Shown in pieces: positions 9,968 to 20,538 of a stretch of DNA of 40,757 nucleotides. The DNA comes from Candolleomyces eurysporus (taxonomy: Eukaryota > Basidiomycota > Agaricomycetes > Agaricales > Psathyrellaceae): positions 1-40,757 of the forward strand of contig JANBPK010001262.1 of the NCBI GenBank assembly GCA_027579435.1, given 5' to 3'. The translations under genes were made by a program, and so were the position numbers. The notes below the pieces were generated by a model. It saw only the letters and a list, made by a program, of their open reading frames with translations, was not told where the DNA came from and did not search any database. The first letter of the stretch is position 1; the number at the start of each line of letters is the position of its first letter.

Positions 9968-10389
9968 ACAAGCATTGACCCGATCCTCTTCAGCTGCAAC
10001 GATGCTGCGACTTCATGACTCGGACAGGGACCGTCCTCCCATTGGCACGATAGCCCCTCTAATTGTACATACCTCCGACCGTGATAACCTCTTTCACGTC
10101 TTCCTGCTAATATCGGCTCGTAAGTTGGCAGCACTGGGATAAGTGTCCCCAGTGAGTCCTCTGTATTCTATCCCCTCTTGACCTGGTTGATCTGGCGGCG
10201 CGGTCATACCAACTTTCATGCAGTCGCAAGGCGAACATCTATCCGCGTTCGTCACGCTTCTCATTTGCTTTGATGATGGCCTTTCAGCCGGGTCTCATGT
10301 CCATCGCGTTGATACGCAACGCATAGAAGATCTCTCAAGCATGTCATCCGCACGTCAAATGGTGCAAGGCTGTGAAGCTCGGAGAACCT
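9968..10389. other. Intergenic, no gene recognised
   Basis: This lies between the 3' flank of UPO1 and the second duplication arm. Short frames on both strands show no domain and no duplicate in the window. Confidence 0.45.
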
Positions 10390-11020
10390 GCCGGTCATTG
10401 CAATTTGGACCGCTCCGGCCGTCGGCGTGCTAGAAAGGAGGATAGTGAGTCGGACGTGATCCTGACGGAGCTGAGGTGAGCTTCGCTATTCTTGGACTGA
10501 GAGTAATTCTCATGGTTAGAGTATCTCGCCCCTTCCTCAATTCAATGATTGACATGACCTGGATGATTCCCAAGAGCTGGAAGTAGAGTCAAGACGCCGA
10601 GTGATTTCCTCATGGACACGGCGAATCATTTTCCGTGACAATGAGCGTCAAATGCACGGTTAATGAAAGCAGAACGACCTCACGTCCATCCGACACCGCT
10701 TGGAAGACTCATCGATACCTTGACGTTATCACAGATTTCCCTTCCCGTTTTGATTCCCCGGGCCCTACCTTTTTAAGAGTCAGGGACTGATGCCCGTAGC
10801 TTGCAGAAAAGATTCCGGAGTGCCAGGAATCCACTCGAGGATCAGGTGTGTAGTAACATCGCCCTTACGCGCTCGAGATGCTGATATCTGGCTGGCAGTA
10901 TGTGTCTGGGCTCAATGAGCGATGTAACGCCACTGAAGGCTGACCCTTGGAGCAAGGTTCCTAGTCGTCTCATTCCTACTCTCTTTCGACCTGACTTCTT
11001 TCGTTACCCACCTAGTATCT
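10390..11020. repeat. Segmental duplication, right arm with empty LTR target
   Basis: Homologous to 583-977 plus 1979-2235. It contains gagtcagggactg at 10777-10789, where the single GTCAG (10779-10783) is the unoccupied counterpart of the duplicated target around element A. No coding function was recognised. Confidence 0.7.
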
Positions 11021-11024
11021 CAAA

Positions 11025-12170
11025 CTCGACAAAGTTCGGCATATCAATGGTCTCTCATAACCCACCGTAGTAAGGGGCGAAAAGTCTCGGTTTGGAGAGC
11101 GTACCCCCGCTTCAGTGCCGAAGTGGCATGCATAGGTTTAATCAAGGAGAGACGCTCCGTTTGCGTATAATGTTCTCCGTGTCAGTCTCAATGCAGATGA
11201 TACCTTCTATTGAGTTAATGAACAGCTACGTGGCCTCGGACATTTCAAATACAATCTGATCAACTTCATTCACTGCCAGTGGGCGCTTGTATGACGAGGG
11301 GCACTTGGGATATTGTCGAAAGCAATCTCAGCCTGAGTACTCGTAGACACGAACCGCTGTTTAGAGAAACCGGGGATATGTTGCGTCTTCAGCCAGACGT
11401 TGGGGCTTGCTTTGATTTGATGGCGTCGAGCTATTGTCGACCTCTCTCTTCCCAATCACGCAGGCCATCCTCCACGCTAATGCATGCAAATTCTCCTCGT
11501 TCTCCGGCTCCTTGTCTGCTCAGGAGGATACAGGAGTGACCAAGTGGAATTGTGGAGGATCTACGGTCATCCGCTGATCAGGGTAAACATTGGCGGCTGT
11601 TGTACATTGAATCAGTCTCGTTTCGCAATTTTCTGAAGTATAATTGGTCCCATATTCTCAGAGTCGCACAATTTGGATCATGAAGGACCATCATCGGCAT
11701 TAGCTCATGCTCTGAGTGGCAAATCCTCGAACAGTAGCTTACGCTCACCAAAGCGTTGTCCATCATTGACTAACACTCAACTCTGGAAGGTTCTCTCGTT
11801 CTGCGTAAGTTCGAAAGAATGGTAACACAACGTCGTAGCCATCATACTCTACCTGGTAATTTTATCTGGAATCCTTCAAGAGATTGTATGAGCAGATGAG
11901 TGTACTTCTTAGCTTGACGTCCTACATCCGTGTCACCGATCAGACCAAAGTTCTGGCCGCTAGCCGTCCATCCGTCCACCACTGAGAGTGAGAGTGTAAA
12001 GCTGAAGAAAGGCAGCTGATTAGCCGTTGGTTCAAGCTGACCCTATGACNGCGCGCCNAAAAAAGAGAGCTAAGTGTGAAGGTTCAACAATCTCAGGATT
12101 GTCAGTTCGTCACTTCAGGGGACATGAAGCACGGAGGTGATCTTCTGGCCTCAGATAAGTTCTATTAATA
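11025..12170 (+). pseudogene. Degenerate spliced gene fragment, copy B
   Basis: The most decayed copy of the block also seen at 2236-3367 and 12180-13382. It starts with the ctcaaactcgacaaag block and ends with the Cys-rich module (12041-12140) and a GT-type junction. Unlike the others, it is not followed by a lectin gene but directly by another copy of the block. Two Ns lie at 12050 and 12058, inside the Cys-rich module. Frames are broken throughout. Confidence 0.5.
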
Positions 12171-12179
12171 CCCCAACCT

Positions 12180-13382
12180 AGTTTTCCAAACTCGACAGAT
12201 TTCGCCACATCAGTGGCCTCTTGGAATCCGGCGTACCAAGGGATGCAGAATTTCTGTTTAGAGAGCGTGTCAGGGCTTTAGTGCTGAGGTGGCATACACA
12301 AGGTTTGATAAAGGAAAGACGTCCCGTTTGCATCTATCTTTTTCCGTTTCACTCCCAACCTGGACAATACTTTCTTGTAAGTTATTACTTATGTAGTCTA
12401 TCAACGAATACGACCTGATGAGCCTCGCTTACTGTTGGTGGGTGCTTGTATGACAAGGGGGCTCTATGGTCTTCTCGAACGCACTCGCTGGGTATTCTCA
12501 GCCTGAGTGTTTGTGCAAACGAATAACTATCTATTCAGCAACATTGGAAGATGTTTTGCCTTCAACCAGACACTGACATTTTGCTTTGATCTGCAGGCTT
12601 CAAGTCGCCATCGAGCTATCTCTTCCCAACCACACAGGCCTTCCTACACGCTAACGCATGCAGATTCCCTGCCTTCTTGGGTGCATTCTGTGGTCGATAA
12701 GATCCAGGAGTGTTTGAGTGGAGGTTCAAAGAATCGACCATCCGCTCATGAGGGGAAGCGATGGTGCGTGTCGTACTTTGGATCAGTTTCGCTCAGAAGA
12801 CTTCTGAACTCTGGTGAGTCCCGTATTTTACTGTCGTGAAAATTGAACCATGAAGGATCGCCATTGACATTAGCTCATGCTCTGAGTGGCCAATTTTCGA
12901 ACAGTAGCCTACGCTCACCAGAGCGTCATGCATCATCGACTTACACTCAACTATAACAAGGCTCTCTCGTTCTGTGGACGCTCAACAGAATGGCAACACG
13001 ATGGAATAATCATCCCACTCTACCTGGTGATTTTATATCTGATCCTTCGAGGGATCGTATCGGCAGGCAAGGGTGTTTGTTATCTTAATGTCCTCCAGTC
13101 ATGCCACTGATCAGACCAAAGCTATAGCCGTCCATCCGTTCACCTAAGAGTGTAAAGCTGGAGAAAAGCAGCTGATTAGTTTTTATTTGCTCACGCTATG
13201 ACGGGGCGACAGAAAAGGGAGTTAAACGTGAAGGGTGTAACCAGTCTCGGGATTGTCAGTTTGTCACTTCAGGGGACACGAAGCACAGAGGTGAGCCTAT
13301 GGCCTAAGATGATGTCCATTAATGTTAATCCTAGGTTCGACTAACTGCGTAGATTCACATTGAATTCTGGACATCAATCTCG
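12180..13382 (+). pseudogene. Degenerate spliced gene fragment, copy C
   Basis: The best preserved copy. Coding-like pieces include LDRFRHIS...GVPRDAEFLFRERVRAL (about 12190-12290), SWVHSVVDKIQECLSGGS (about 12675-12730) and the Cys-rich module at 13195-13295. Junction-like GT dinucleotides follow several pieces, which suggests a multi-exon ancestor. No continuous model without stops could be built. The gene family is not recognised. It ends immediately downstream of lectin copy 2. Confidence 0.5.
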
Positions 13383-15057
13383 CTACAAATTGGCAATCCA
13401 GCGAACGGTGTTACTTGTTCCCCAGCCACGTTTAAAGCTAAAATACTCCGTGAGTTTCTGAACCGGTCCAAAATTGCCCTTTCCATCATTATATGACACC
13501 CACACCGCATCCTGCCCAAAGCCAATGATATCGGCAGCGCCATCTCCTGTCAAATCGACAACGAACCGAGGGTGTTTTTCAACTCGCCACCCTCCGGCGT
13601 TGTATCCGAAGTCGCTGATGACGAGTTTTGGGGCTTGGAAGGTCCCATCTCCATTTCCAATCGCCACGTAAACGCCTGCGTCCCCGAACACTACAATATC
13701 TCCCCAACCGTTGCCGTTGATATCAGCGACAAATCGAGGATGCTTGCTGACCAGCCAAGATCCAACGCCTGCACCGAAGTCCTTGACAGCGAGTTTGGGC
13801 CCTTGGAAGGTCCCATCACTGTTACTCAACATTATGGACACTCCGGCGCTTCCAAAGCCAACGATATCAGCTCTCCCATNCCCCCGTGAGGTCCCCCAAC
13901 ATACGTGGGTGCTTATCAAGCTTCCATCCTCCACCAGAATACGTGAAGTTCTCGCTGATGACGGTTCTAGGAGCAGCGAACGTGCCGTCCCCATTTCCAA
14001 GAGCGACGAAGACACGGTTCTCGCCGAAGGCGACGATATCCGGGATCCCATCCCCATTAACGTCAGCCAAGAACCGGAGGTGTCGATCCAGCCTCCAGCC
14101 TCCAGCGTTGAACCCAAAGTCTTTGAGAACGAGACGTGCTGGTGCATAGGTCCCGTCCCCATTATTGAGCGAGACGAAGACACCCCTATCGCCGAACCCG
14201 ATAATGTCGACGTACCCCTTGTTGTGCAGGTCAGCGACGTAGCGAACGTGGTCGTTGACAGTCCACCCTTTTGTAAAACAGAAGTCTTCCAGCACGAGGG
14301 AGGAGGGAGAGAAGGAGTCTCCATTGTTACGAGAGACGAGGACACCGGAATCGCCGAATCCTATGATATCGCCGAGACCATCGCCTGTGGTATCGCCAAC
14401 AAGACGGACATGTTGGTCAATTCGCCAGCACCCGGCAATGTAGCCAAAGTCCTGTACTGCAAGTTTGGTGGTATGGGGCGTGAGGTCGGTGCGGAGGATA
14501 GTAACGCCATTGACGCCAAAGCCAACGATGTGGCCTCTTCCTACGCGATGAGTGGGGACTGGTTTCAAGGTGATGGAGTTGGTTGGTTAGTTTTAATGGC
14601 ATTTTTCACGTAGAATCGATTACAAAACAGTACCTGGAAGGCTTTGAGTGATAATCGCGCCACTTGGAGACCTGGCTGATTCGGCTTCTGTCAGGCCTGG
14701 CATTGCACATCTATCTTCTTGTTTCGAAACACTAAATGCCGCTGATGACACTCTCGACTCCAGGGGCGACCTACCTCCCCCTCTCTCTGCTTTCCTGAAT
14801 TTCTCTACCTGTCTCCTCAATTCTTCGTTCTCTGCCCACGCGTCATTGCGCTCCTGTCGCAACCTCTCGTTCTCCTTCCTCAGATCCCCAACTTCCTGTG
14901 TTCCCCATAGCCTTGCCATGTCCTCAGCTACCCTGTTGCCGTTCTCGTTGTTCATCGCAATGACATGATTGCGATACTCCTCGCATGTCTTGCATTCATT
15001 TCTGTGAAAGGGTAACCTGATTAATGGGTGTATCTCCCATCCTTGTACATCGTTCAT
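13383..15057 (-). CDS. Coiled-coil/PVL-like seven-bladed propeller lectin, copy 2
   Basis: Predicted intracellular lectin with an oligomerisation region. Exon 1 (15057-14634) gives the His-x3-Cys-x2-Cys-x5-His motif, a coiled coil (LRKENERLRQERNDAWAENE and onwards), and the linker ending SGAIITQSLP. The intron is 14559-14633 (75 nt). Exon 2 (14558-13383) opens with VPTHRVGRGHIVGFG and holds seven repeats of the form H-x-R-F-x2-D-x2-GDG-x2-DI-x-GFG. IITQSLPVPT corresponds to the N-terminal strand of PVL, so the join between coiled coil and lectin is a genuine in-frame fusion. An N at 13880 introduces one extra base and an apparent frameshift in blade 5. Excluding it, the protein is about 532 residues. 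No signal peptide is seen. The ATG at 15057 was chosen because the open frame upstream lacks an ATG. A first exon further upstream remains possible. Confidence 0.82.
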
Positions 15058-15539
15058 TTTCCCTTGTCGTTGTTGTCGTGGTTGACGAGATGACACTTAG
15101 TTAAAGAAGGGAAGTGAATCGATCATCGTGATCTCGATCAATCTCCAGTGCTACATCCAACCCTAACCCCTCTCTCCCTGCATTTGCTTCTTGGGGGCCA
15201 AATCCTCCTCTGCCTCGTGAATTTATCTTTGGTCCTTTGAGAGATGATATCAGCAGGTGAGTGTACTCGGCTGAATGTTCTACAGTCATGCCACTGATCA
15301 AACAAAACTCATAATAATAGACGTCCATCCGTCCACTTCTGAGCGCGTAAAACTGGGAGATACAACTGCCACCGCTACGACGGCGCACCAGAAAGGAACT
15401 AACCGTGAAGGGCATGAACAGTCTGGGGACTGTTGTTTCACCACTTCAGGCGATGTGAAGCACAGAGGTGAGCTTATGGCCCAAAACTATTAATATTCTA
15501 ATGCCAATCCTGAGCTTGACTAACTGCGTGGTTTCTCAC
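15058..15539. repeat. Lectin copy 2 upstream region with a partial block, copy D
   Basis: The first part matches the upstream regions of lectin copies 1 and 3 and includes a telomere-like word ccctaacccc near 15161-15170. From about 15225 to 15500 there is a shortened copy of the degenerate gene block. It includes the junction after cagcag (about 15256) and the Cys-rich module (15365-15472), here with several substitutions. Confidence 0.5.
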
Positions 15540-15928
15540 GATGAAATAATCATCCTACTCCACCTGGCGATTTTATATCTGATCTTTTGAGAGATCATAT
15601 TAGCAAGTGAGCGTAATTCCCATCTTTATGTCTTAAAATCGTGTCAGTGACTAAGCCAAAGATATAGCCGTCCCGCTGCCCGCCTCTGAGACTGTGAAGC
15701 TGGAAGACAAGCAGTTGATTAGTTTTTATTTGCTTACGCTACGACGGTGCGATAGAGAAGGGAGTCTGGTTTTGACGTCTTAAACAGTCTCAGGATTGTC
15801 AGTTCGTCACTTCGGGGGACATGAAGCGTGGAGGTGAGCTCCTGGCTTAAGGTAATGTGTAGTAGTGATACCAATCCTACGCTTGACTAACTACGTAGAT
15901 ACACATCGAATTCCAGACTTCAAGCTCG
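15540..15928 (+). pseudogene. Degenerate spliced gene fragment, copy E (3' part only)
   Basis: It matches the last 390 bp of copies A and C, starting at ataatcatcctactcc, and includes the Cys-rich module at 15740-15838. It joins directly onto the end of lectin copy 3. The upstream two thirds of the block are missing, so the duplication breakpoint is near 15540. Confidence 0.5.
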
Positions 15929-17600
15929 CTACAAATTGGCAATCCAGCGAACAGTGTTGTTAGTTGCCCAGCCACGCTTAAAGCTAAACTCCTCGGTGAG
16001 TTTCTGAATGGGTCCAAAATTGCCCTCACCATCATTATACGACACCCACACCGCATCCTGCCCAAAGCCAATGATATCGGCAGCGCCATCTCCTGTCAAA
16101 TCAACCACGAAACGGGGATGTTTGTCAACTCGCCACTCTCCAGCGTTGTATCCGAAGTCTCTGAGCACAAGTTTTGGGGTTCGGAAGGTACCATCTCCAT
16201 TTCCAATTGCCACGTATACGCCTGCATCTTTGAACCCTACAATATCTCCCCGCCCATCGCCGTTGACGTCAGCGACAAAACGAGGGTGCTTAGTGACCTC
16301 ACAGCATCCATTGGTTACACCAAAGTCCTCCATAACTAGTTTTGACTCTTGGAAGGTCCCATCACCGTTATTCAGTGCGATGTATACTCCGGCCGCTCCA
16401 AAACCAACGATATCAGCTCTCCCATCCCCTGTAAGGTCTCCCAACATACATGGGTGCCTATCAAGCCTCCATGCCCCAGTGCAATGCGCGAAGGAATCTT
16501 TGATGGCTATTCTAGGAGCAGCAAACGTGCCGTCCCCGTTTCCAAGAGCAACGAAGAGATGCTTCTCGCCAAAGGCGACGATATCAGGGATCCCATCTCC
16601 ATTAAAGTCAGCCAAGAACCGAAGATGTCGATCCATCCTCCATCCTCCAGCAACGAACCCAAAGTCTTTGAGAACGAGACGCGCTGGTGCGTAGGTCCCG
16701 TCACCATTATTGAGCGAGACGAAGACACCCCTATCGCCGAACCCGATGATGTCGACATACCCCTTGTTGCGCAGGTCGGCGACGTAGCGGACGTGGTCGT
16801 CAACACTCCACCCTTTTGTCAAACCGAAGTCGTCCAGCACGAGGGAGGGGGGAGAGAAGGATTCTCCATTGTTACGAGAAACGAAGACACCGGAATCGCC
16901 GAATCCTATGATGTCGCTGAGACCGTCACCTGTGGTGTCGCCAACAAGACGGACATGTTGGTCAACCCGCCATCCCCCGGCGGTGTAGCCAAAGTCCGGT
17001 ACTGCGAGCTTGGTGATCTGGGGCACGATGCCGTTGCGGAGGATGGTAACACCATCGATACCAAAGCCAACGATGTCGCCTCTTCCTACGCGACGAGTGG
17101 GGACTAGAGGAAAGGCGGTGGAGCTGGTTGGTTAGTTTGAATGGCATTTTACAAGCAGATCAATTACAAAACAGTACCTGGAAGATTTTGAGTGATGATC
17201 GCGCCACTCGGGGACCTAGCCGCTTCGGCTTCTGCCGGGCCTGGCCATGCCCATCGATCATCTATTTGGAAAGGCTAAATGCTGCTGACGACCCTCTAGA
17301 CTCCAGGGGGCACCTACCTCTCTCTCTTTCTGCTTTCCTAAATTTCTCTACTTGTCTCCTCAGTTCCTCAATCTCTGCCCACGCGTCGTTGCGCTCCTCT
17401 CGCAACCTCTCGCTCTCCTTCCTCAGATCCCCAAGTCCCTGTGTTCCCCATAGCTTTGCCATCCCCTCAGCTACCCTGTTGCCGTTCTCTTTGTCCATCG
17501 CGATTGCATGATTGTGATACTCCTCGCATTGCTGGCATTTATCTATATGAAAGGGTAATCTGATCAATGGGTGGACCTCCCAGCGTCGTACGTCCTCCAT
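15929..17600 (-). pseudogene. Coiled-coil/PVL-like lectin, copy 3, with one frameshift
   Basis: Same plan as copies 1 and 2: exon 1 17600-17178, intron 17104-17177 (74 nt), exon 2 17103-15929 (1175 nt, fully open). Exon 1 carries the His/Cys motif, the coiled coil and the IITQNLP segment. A single base is missing in an A-run (plus-strand ttt at 17265-17267), which gives a premature TAG right after AAFSLSK. Reading resumes in the other frame as DDRWAWPG, matching copy 1. The propeller itself has seven complete repeats and no stop. The lesion could be a true null or a homopolymer error in a draft assembly. In this copy an in-frame ATG also exists at 17666, but the ATG at 17600 matches the other copies. 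Confidence 0.75.
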
Positions 17601-18150
17601 TTTTTCTCGTCGCTGCTGTCGTGTCGATGAGATGGCGCTTAGTGGGCGAAGGGATCTGAGTAACATCGATCATCGGGATTGTGATCAATCTCCTCATCCA
17701 ACCCTAACCCTCCCTATGTTTGCTTCTTGGGCAACTATTAATTCGGGTCACCTGTTGACGGCTGGTATTCTCGCCGTTCTTTGATAGATCCGCGGTTTGA
17801 GTGCCCGATTTATCATTGGTATCTCTTGGAGAGTGCATCTTCTCACAATTCCATTGAGCAACTCAGGTGGGAGTATTTGTCGCCGAATTCAATCATGTAT
17901 CTTCCTTCTGAGCCTGAACTTTGTGTGAACATCGCAATGCAGAAGGAAACTCCATTTATTGCCAGGTGTATGGACTTATAAAATTCAGGATAATATAGAG
18001 CTACCCTGTATTATTTATTTCGGTGTAAACGACGCGTATACGAAGTTGACGAGAAATCTAAAAGAATAGTAGCTGTACTATAACTGGCATGGAACTCTGT
18101 CCATATCGACTCCGTTATCTCGAAGTGCTTGCTCCACCCCCTTTCCGACC
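17601..18150. other. Lectin copy 3 upstream region
   Basis: Positions 17690-17900 duplicate 6130-6330, upstream of lectin copy 1, including the telomere-like word ccctaaccct (17702-17711). This is probably the promoter region of the lectin. Beyond 17900 nothing was recognised. Confidence 0.5.
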
Positions 18151-18573
18151 TCACCAAGCCGGATTCTTTGAACCATGACCTTCTCCGACTGAGTTTCCTC
18201 CCCTCTCCCTCGCGCGATTAACTTGGACGAGCCCGTCAGCGGGAGACGGGTTGATAGGGTCCAGGGCGAAGAATGAGCAGCGAGATGGTACTCGGTGACA
18301 GGAACGTTCGCTTTGAACCTCTAGACATACCTCGGTACTGAGCATAATGAACCGTAAGCTCTTCTGAGCGTTGGAGAGGTGTCGAGGCTGCGAGGGAAGG
18401 CGGGTTGCGCGAGGCCGATCATTGTAACAGAGCTCGACTTCAGTGAGTGTCGACCCGAAGCACCCTGAACACTGGACGATCTCACTTTGTTCAATATCAT
18501 ATGGCGCACTGCGCAATTTCGTGAAGGCTTCGGAGATGGTGGGGCTGCATAATGGATACTCGGTCACTGACAT
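18151..18573 (-). CDS. Hypothetical 140-aa reading frame
   Basis: An ATG-started frame with a Cys pair (QCSGC) and no recognised family. A strong donor-like gaggtatgt lies near codon 80, so the true product may be spliced and differ after that point. It lies about 100 bp from the 3' end of the F-box gene on the same strand. Low confidence that it is expressed. Confidence 0.2.
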   Translation of the reverse strand: MSVTEYPLCSPTISEAFTKLRSAPYDIEQSEIVQCSGCFGSTLTEVELCYNDRPRATRLPSQPRHLSNAQKSLRFIMLSTEVCLEVQSERSCHRVPSRCSFFALDPINPSPADGLVQVNRARERGGNSVGEGHGSKNPAW

Positions 18574-18669
18574 ATCAATTGGGAATTTGGAAACAAACGA
18601 GACTACATAGTCGGTACTTGAAATGAAAATGGATGCATGAGTAATAAAAAGTTCAATACCCTGTATATA

Positions 18670-20538
18670 CTAGAAATTCAAATCGGGATCGACCGCCTTA
18701 GTTTCCCATGACGGACGTTGGCGGGATACGAATTCCTCCGCCAAAACAAATCCTTCCAGATCCTCCACCTCGGCTCGTCGAAGTGCTAGATCATCTTTGA
18801 GACCGGATTTGGAGCCCGGTGTCTCGTGTAGCTTGATCTTCAGGCTTCGGAGTGTTGCATTGGATGATTGACCAGAGTTTAAACGGGCGGCTGGGCGTCG
18901 CGCAATAATGAAGTCCATCAAAGCCGCGTTCGTCAAATCGTCCCTTGGACCCAGCCGCAAAGCGAGATTTTGGAGCTTGGGACAAAATTTTTTGTTGCCA
19001 TTCATCTTTTTGAGCAGCTCTGCAGTCAGCTCTGCATGTTGTGCAAACGAACATCCGCGTTCACCCGTCAAACGAAGGGTCACAACATTCGGAAGACTCT
19101 GTAAGCACTCGTACAGACCTTGCTGGGTGAGGTCTATATAGTGAAGCGTCAATTTGAGTAACCCAGGCCCGAACCGTCGAACGAACTCGAGCAAGCTGCT
19201 CTGAGACCCTTCTCTCGGCTCAGGGTCAGTATACTCGCACATGAGGGTCAAATTCTCCAACACCGGGAGATCAAGACGCCTCGCAAATCCCAACGGCACC
19301 TCGGAGATCCGACTAATCTTCAAGGACCTAAGGTTGGGAAGGGTGATTATTCGAGCTGTGATAGCGTTGTCGGTGAGTTGGATGGGTTCGGAGGAGGTCC
19401 AGAGTCGAGGCATCTGGAAGTCACAGTGCTCGAGGTTGGGACACAATGAAAGGAGGGAGAGGCACATGGCAGTCCACTCAGAAGCTTCGAAGCCCTGAGG
19501 GCTTATAGTCTGGAAGTGGTATCGTCGTGTCGAGAATGTTAGATGGGTCAGACCAGACCAATTAATTGGCATCTCCTCCATCTCGACCTCTGGGTGAAGC
19601 ATGAGGTTCAAGGAGTTCGATCTCATGGGCTTCAAGAGATCAGGTGCACTTTCCGAGTAGTAAGGCGATTCCTTGTGACTTGAGAAGAAGTCGTAATCGA
19701 GGGTAATGTCCAGCTTTTCGAGCCATTGAGCGTGCGCAGCCGGGATGTTGAGCATCTGGTGAAAATTCGTCGATGCTGATACGATTGGAAATGCGCAAGA
19801 GATGCTCCTCCATCTATGCGAGAGCGTGACCAAGTAGTCAATCAATCGTTGCGCTGGCGCGAATACGTTACGTTCCAGTCCCGTGGAGATTTCTTCAGTA
19901 TCGAAGTCCCCGTCAATCAAAAATGAGCGGAAGCCTTCGATAATACGTGTGGCATCGAAGTCGAAGTCGAGTGGTCGATTTCCCGAGCGAGATACCCAGG
20001 CCTCCACAGCTATCACAACTTTTTCCAGTCCGCGTAGGTATCCTTGATGTTCTGGCGAATTAAAAGGGTTGAAATCGACGGTAACTCCATCTCCTTCCCA
20101 ATAGCTCGCATGAGGGAAGGGATACCTAGGCGGTACAATGCAAAATGTACTCCAGAGGGAGGTTGTGCTGAGTGCAATCCTACGCCACTCCGCACTCACA
20201 TGAGTGATCCTGACAGCAGTGGAAGAGGAGGATAAAGCTCGCTCGCTATCAGATTCAACAGCCAGCTGAAAGATATAGTGGAGAACCTCGACAGGAGCTC
20301 TGCGGATGGGGGAAAGGATAGTTGAGTGCTTATTGACTAAATCGATAGTCGAGAAGTAGTCGCTGCACAGATGACTCATCTCGAGGTGTTTCTGTTGCAC
20401 TTCGGAGAGCGTTCTATCCAGTTCCGTCCGTGTGGCTCTCAGATCCCCTAGCATTTTCTTGACCAGTTCCTGAACGGTCAAGGGGTGTCTACCGGCCCTG
20501 TTAGGGAAAACGGTCCTCGAGATAGTTGTAGGGTCCAT
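18670..20538 (-). CDS. F-box protein with N-terminal coiled coil and leucine-rich repeats
   Basis: Likely substrate-recognition subunit of an SCF ubiquitin ligase, a family greatly expanded in agaricomycetes. The single exon encodes 622 residues. Residues 20-60 form a coiled coil (LRATRTELDRTLSEVQQKH). The F-box spans about 75-120 (ILSPIRRAPVEVLHYIF, then WRRIALSTTSLWSTF), the usual LSPIR-x-LP-x-E-[IV]L form. Regularly spaced Leu-rich segments such as LPNLRSLKIS and LPVLENLTLMC follow over about 330-560. The start is the first ATG of the frame, 73 bp downstream of a TATA box. Substrates cannot be inferred. Confidence 0.88.
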   Translation of the reverse strand: MDPTTISRTVFPNRAGRHPLTVQELVKKMLGDLRATRTELDRTLSEVQQKHLEMSHLCSDYFSTIDLVNKHSTILSPIRRAPVEVLHYIFQLAVESDSERALSSSSTAVRITHVSAEWRRIALSTTSLWSTFCIVPPRYPFPHASYWEGDGVTVDFNPFNSPEHQGYLRGLEKVVIAVEAWVSRSGNRPLDFDFDATRIIEGFRSFLIDGDFDTEEISTGLERNVFAPAQRLIDYLVTLSHRWRSISCAFPIVSASTNFHQMLNIPAAHAQWLEKLDITLDYDFFSSHKESPYYSESAPDLLKPMRSNSLNLMLHPEVEMEEMPINWSGLTHLTFSTRRYHFQTISPQGFEASEWTAMCLSLLSLCPNLEHCDFQMPRLWTSSEPIQLTDNAITARIITLPNLRSLKISRISEVPLGFARRLDLPVLENLTLMCEYTDPEPREGSQSSLLEFVRRFGPGLLKLTLHYIDLTQQGLYECLQSLPNVVTLRLTGERGCSFAQHAELTAELLKKMNGNKKFCPKLQNLALRLGPRDDLTNAALMDFIIARRPAARLNSGQSSNATLRSLKIKLHETPGSKSGLKDDLALRRAEVEDLEGFVLAEEFVSRQRPSWETKAVDPDLNF

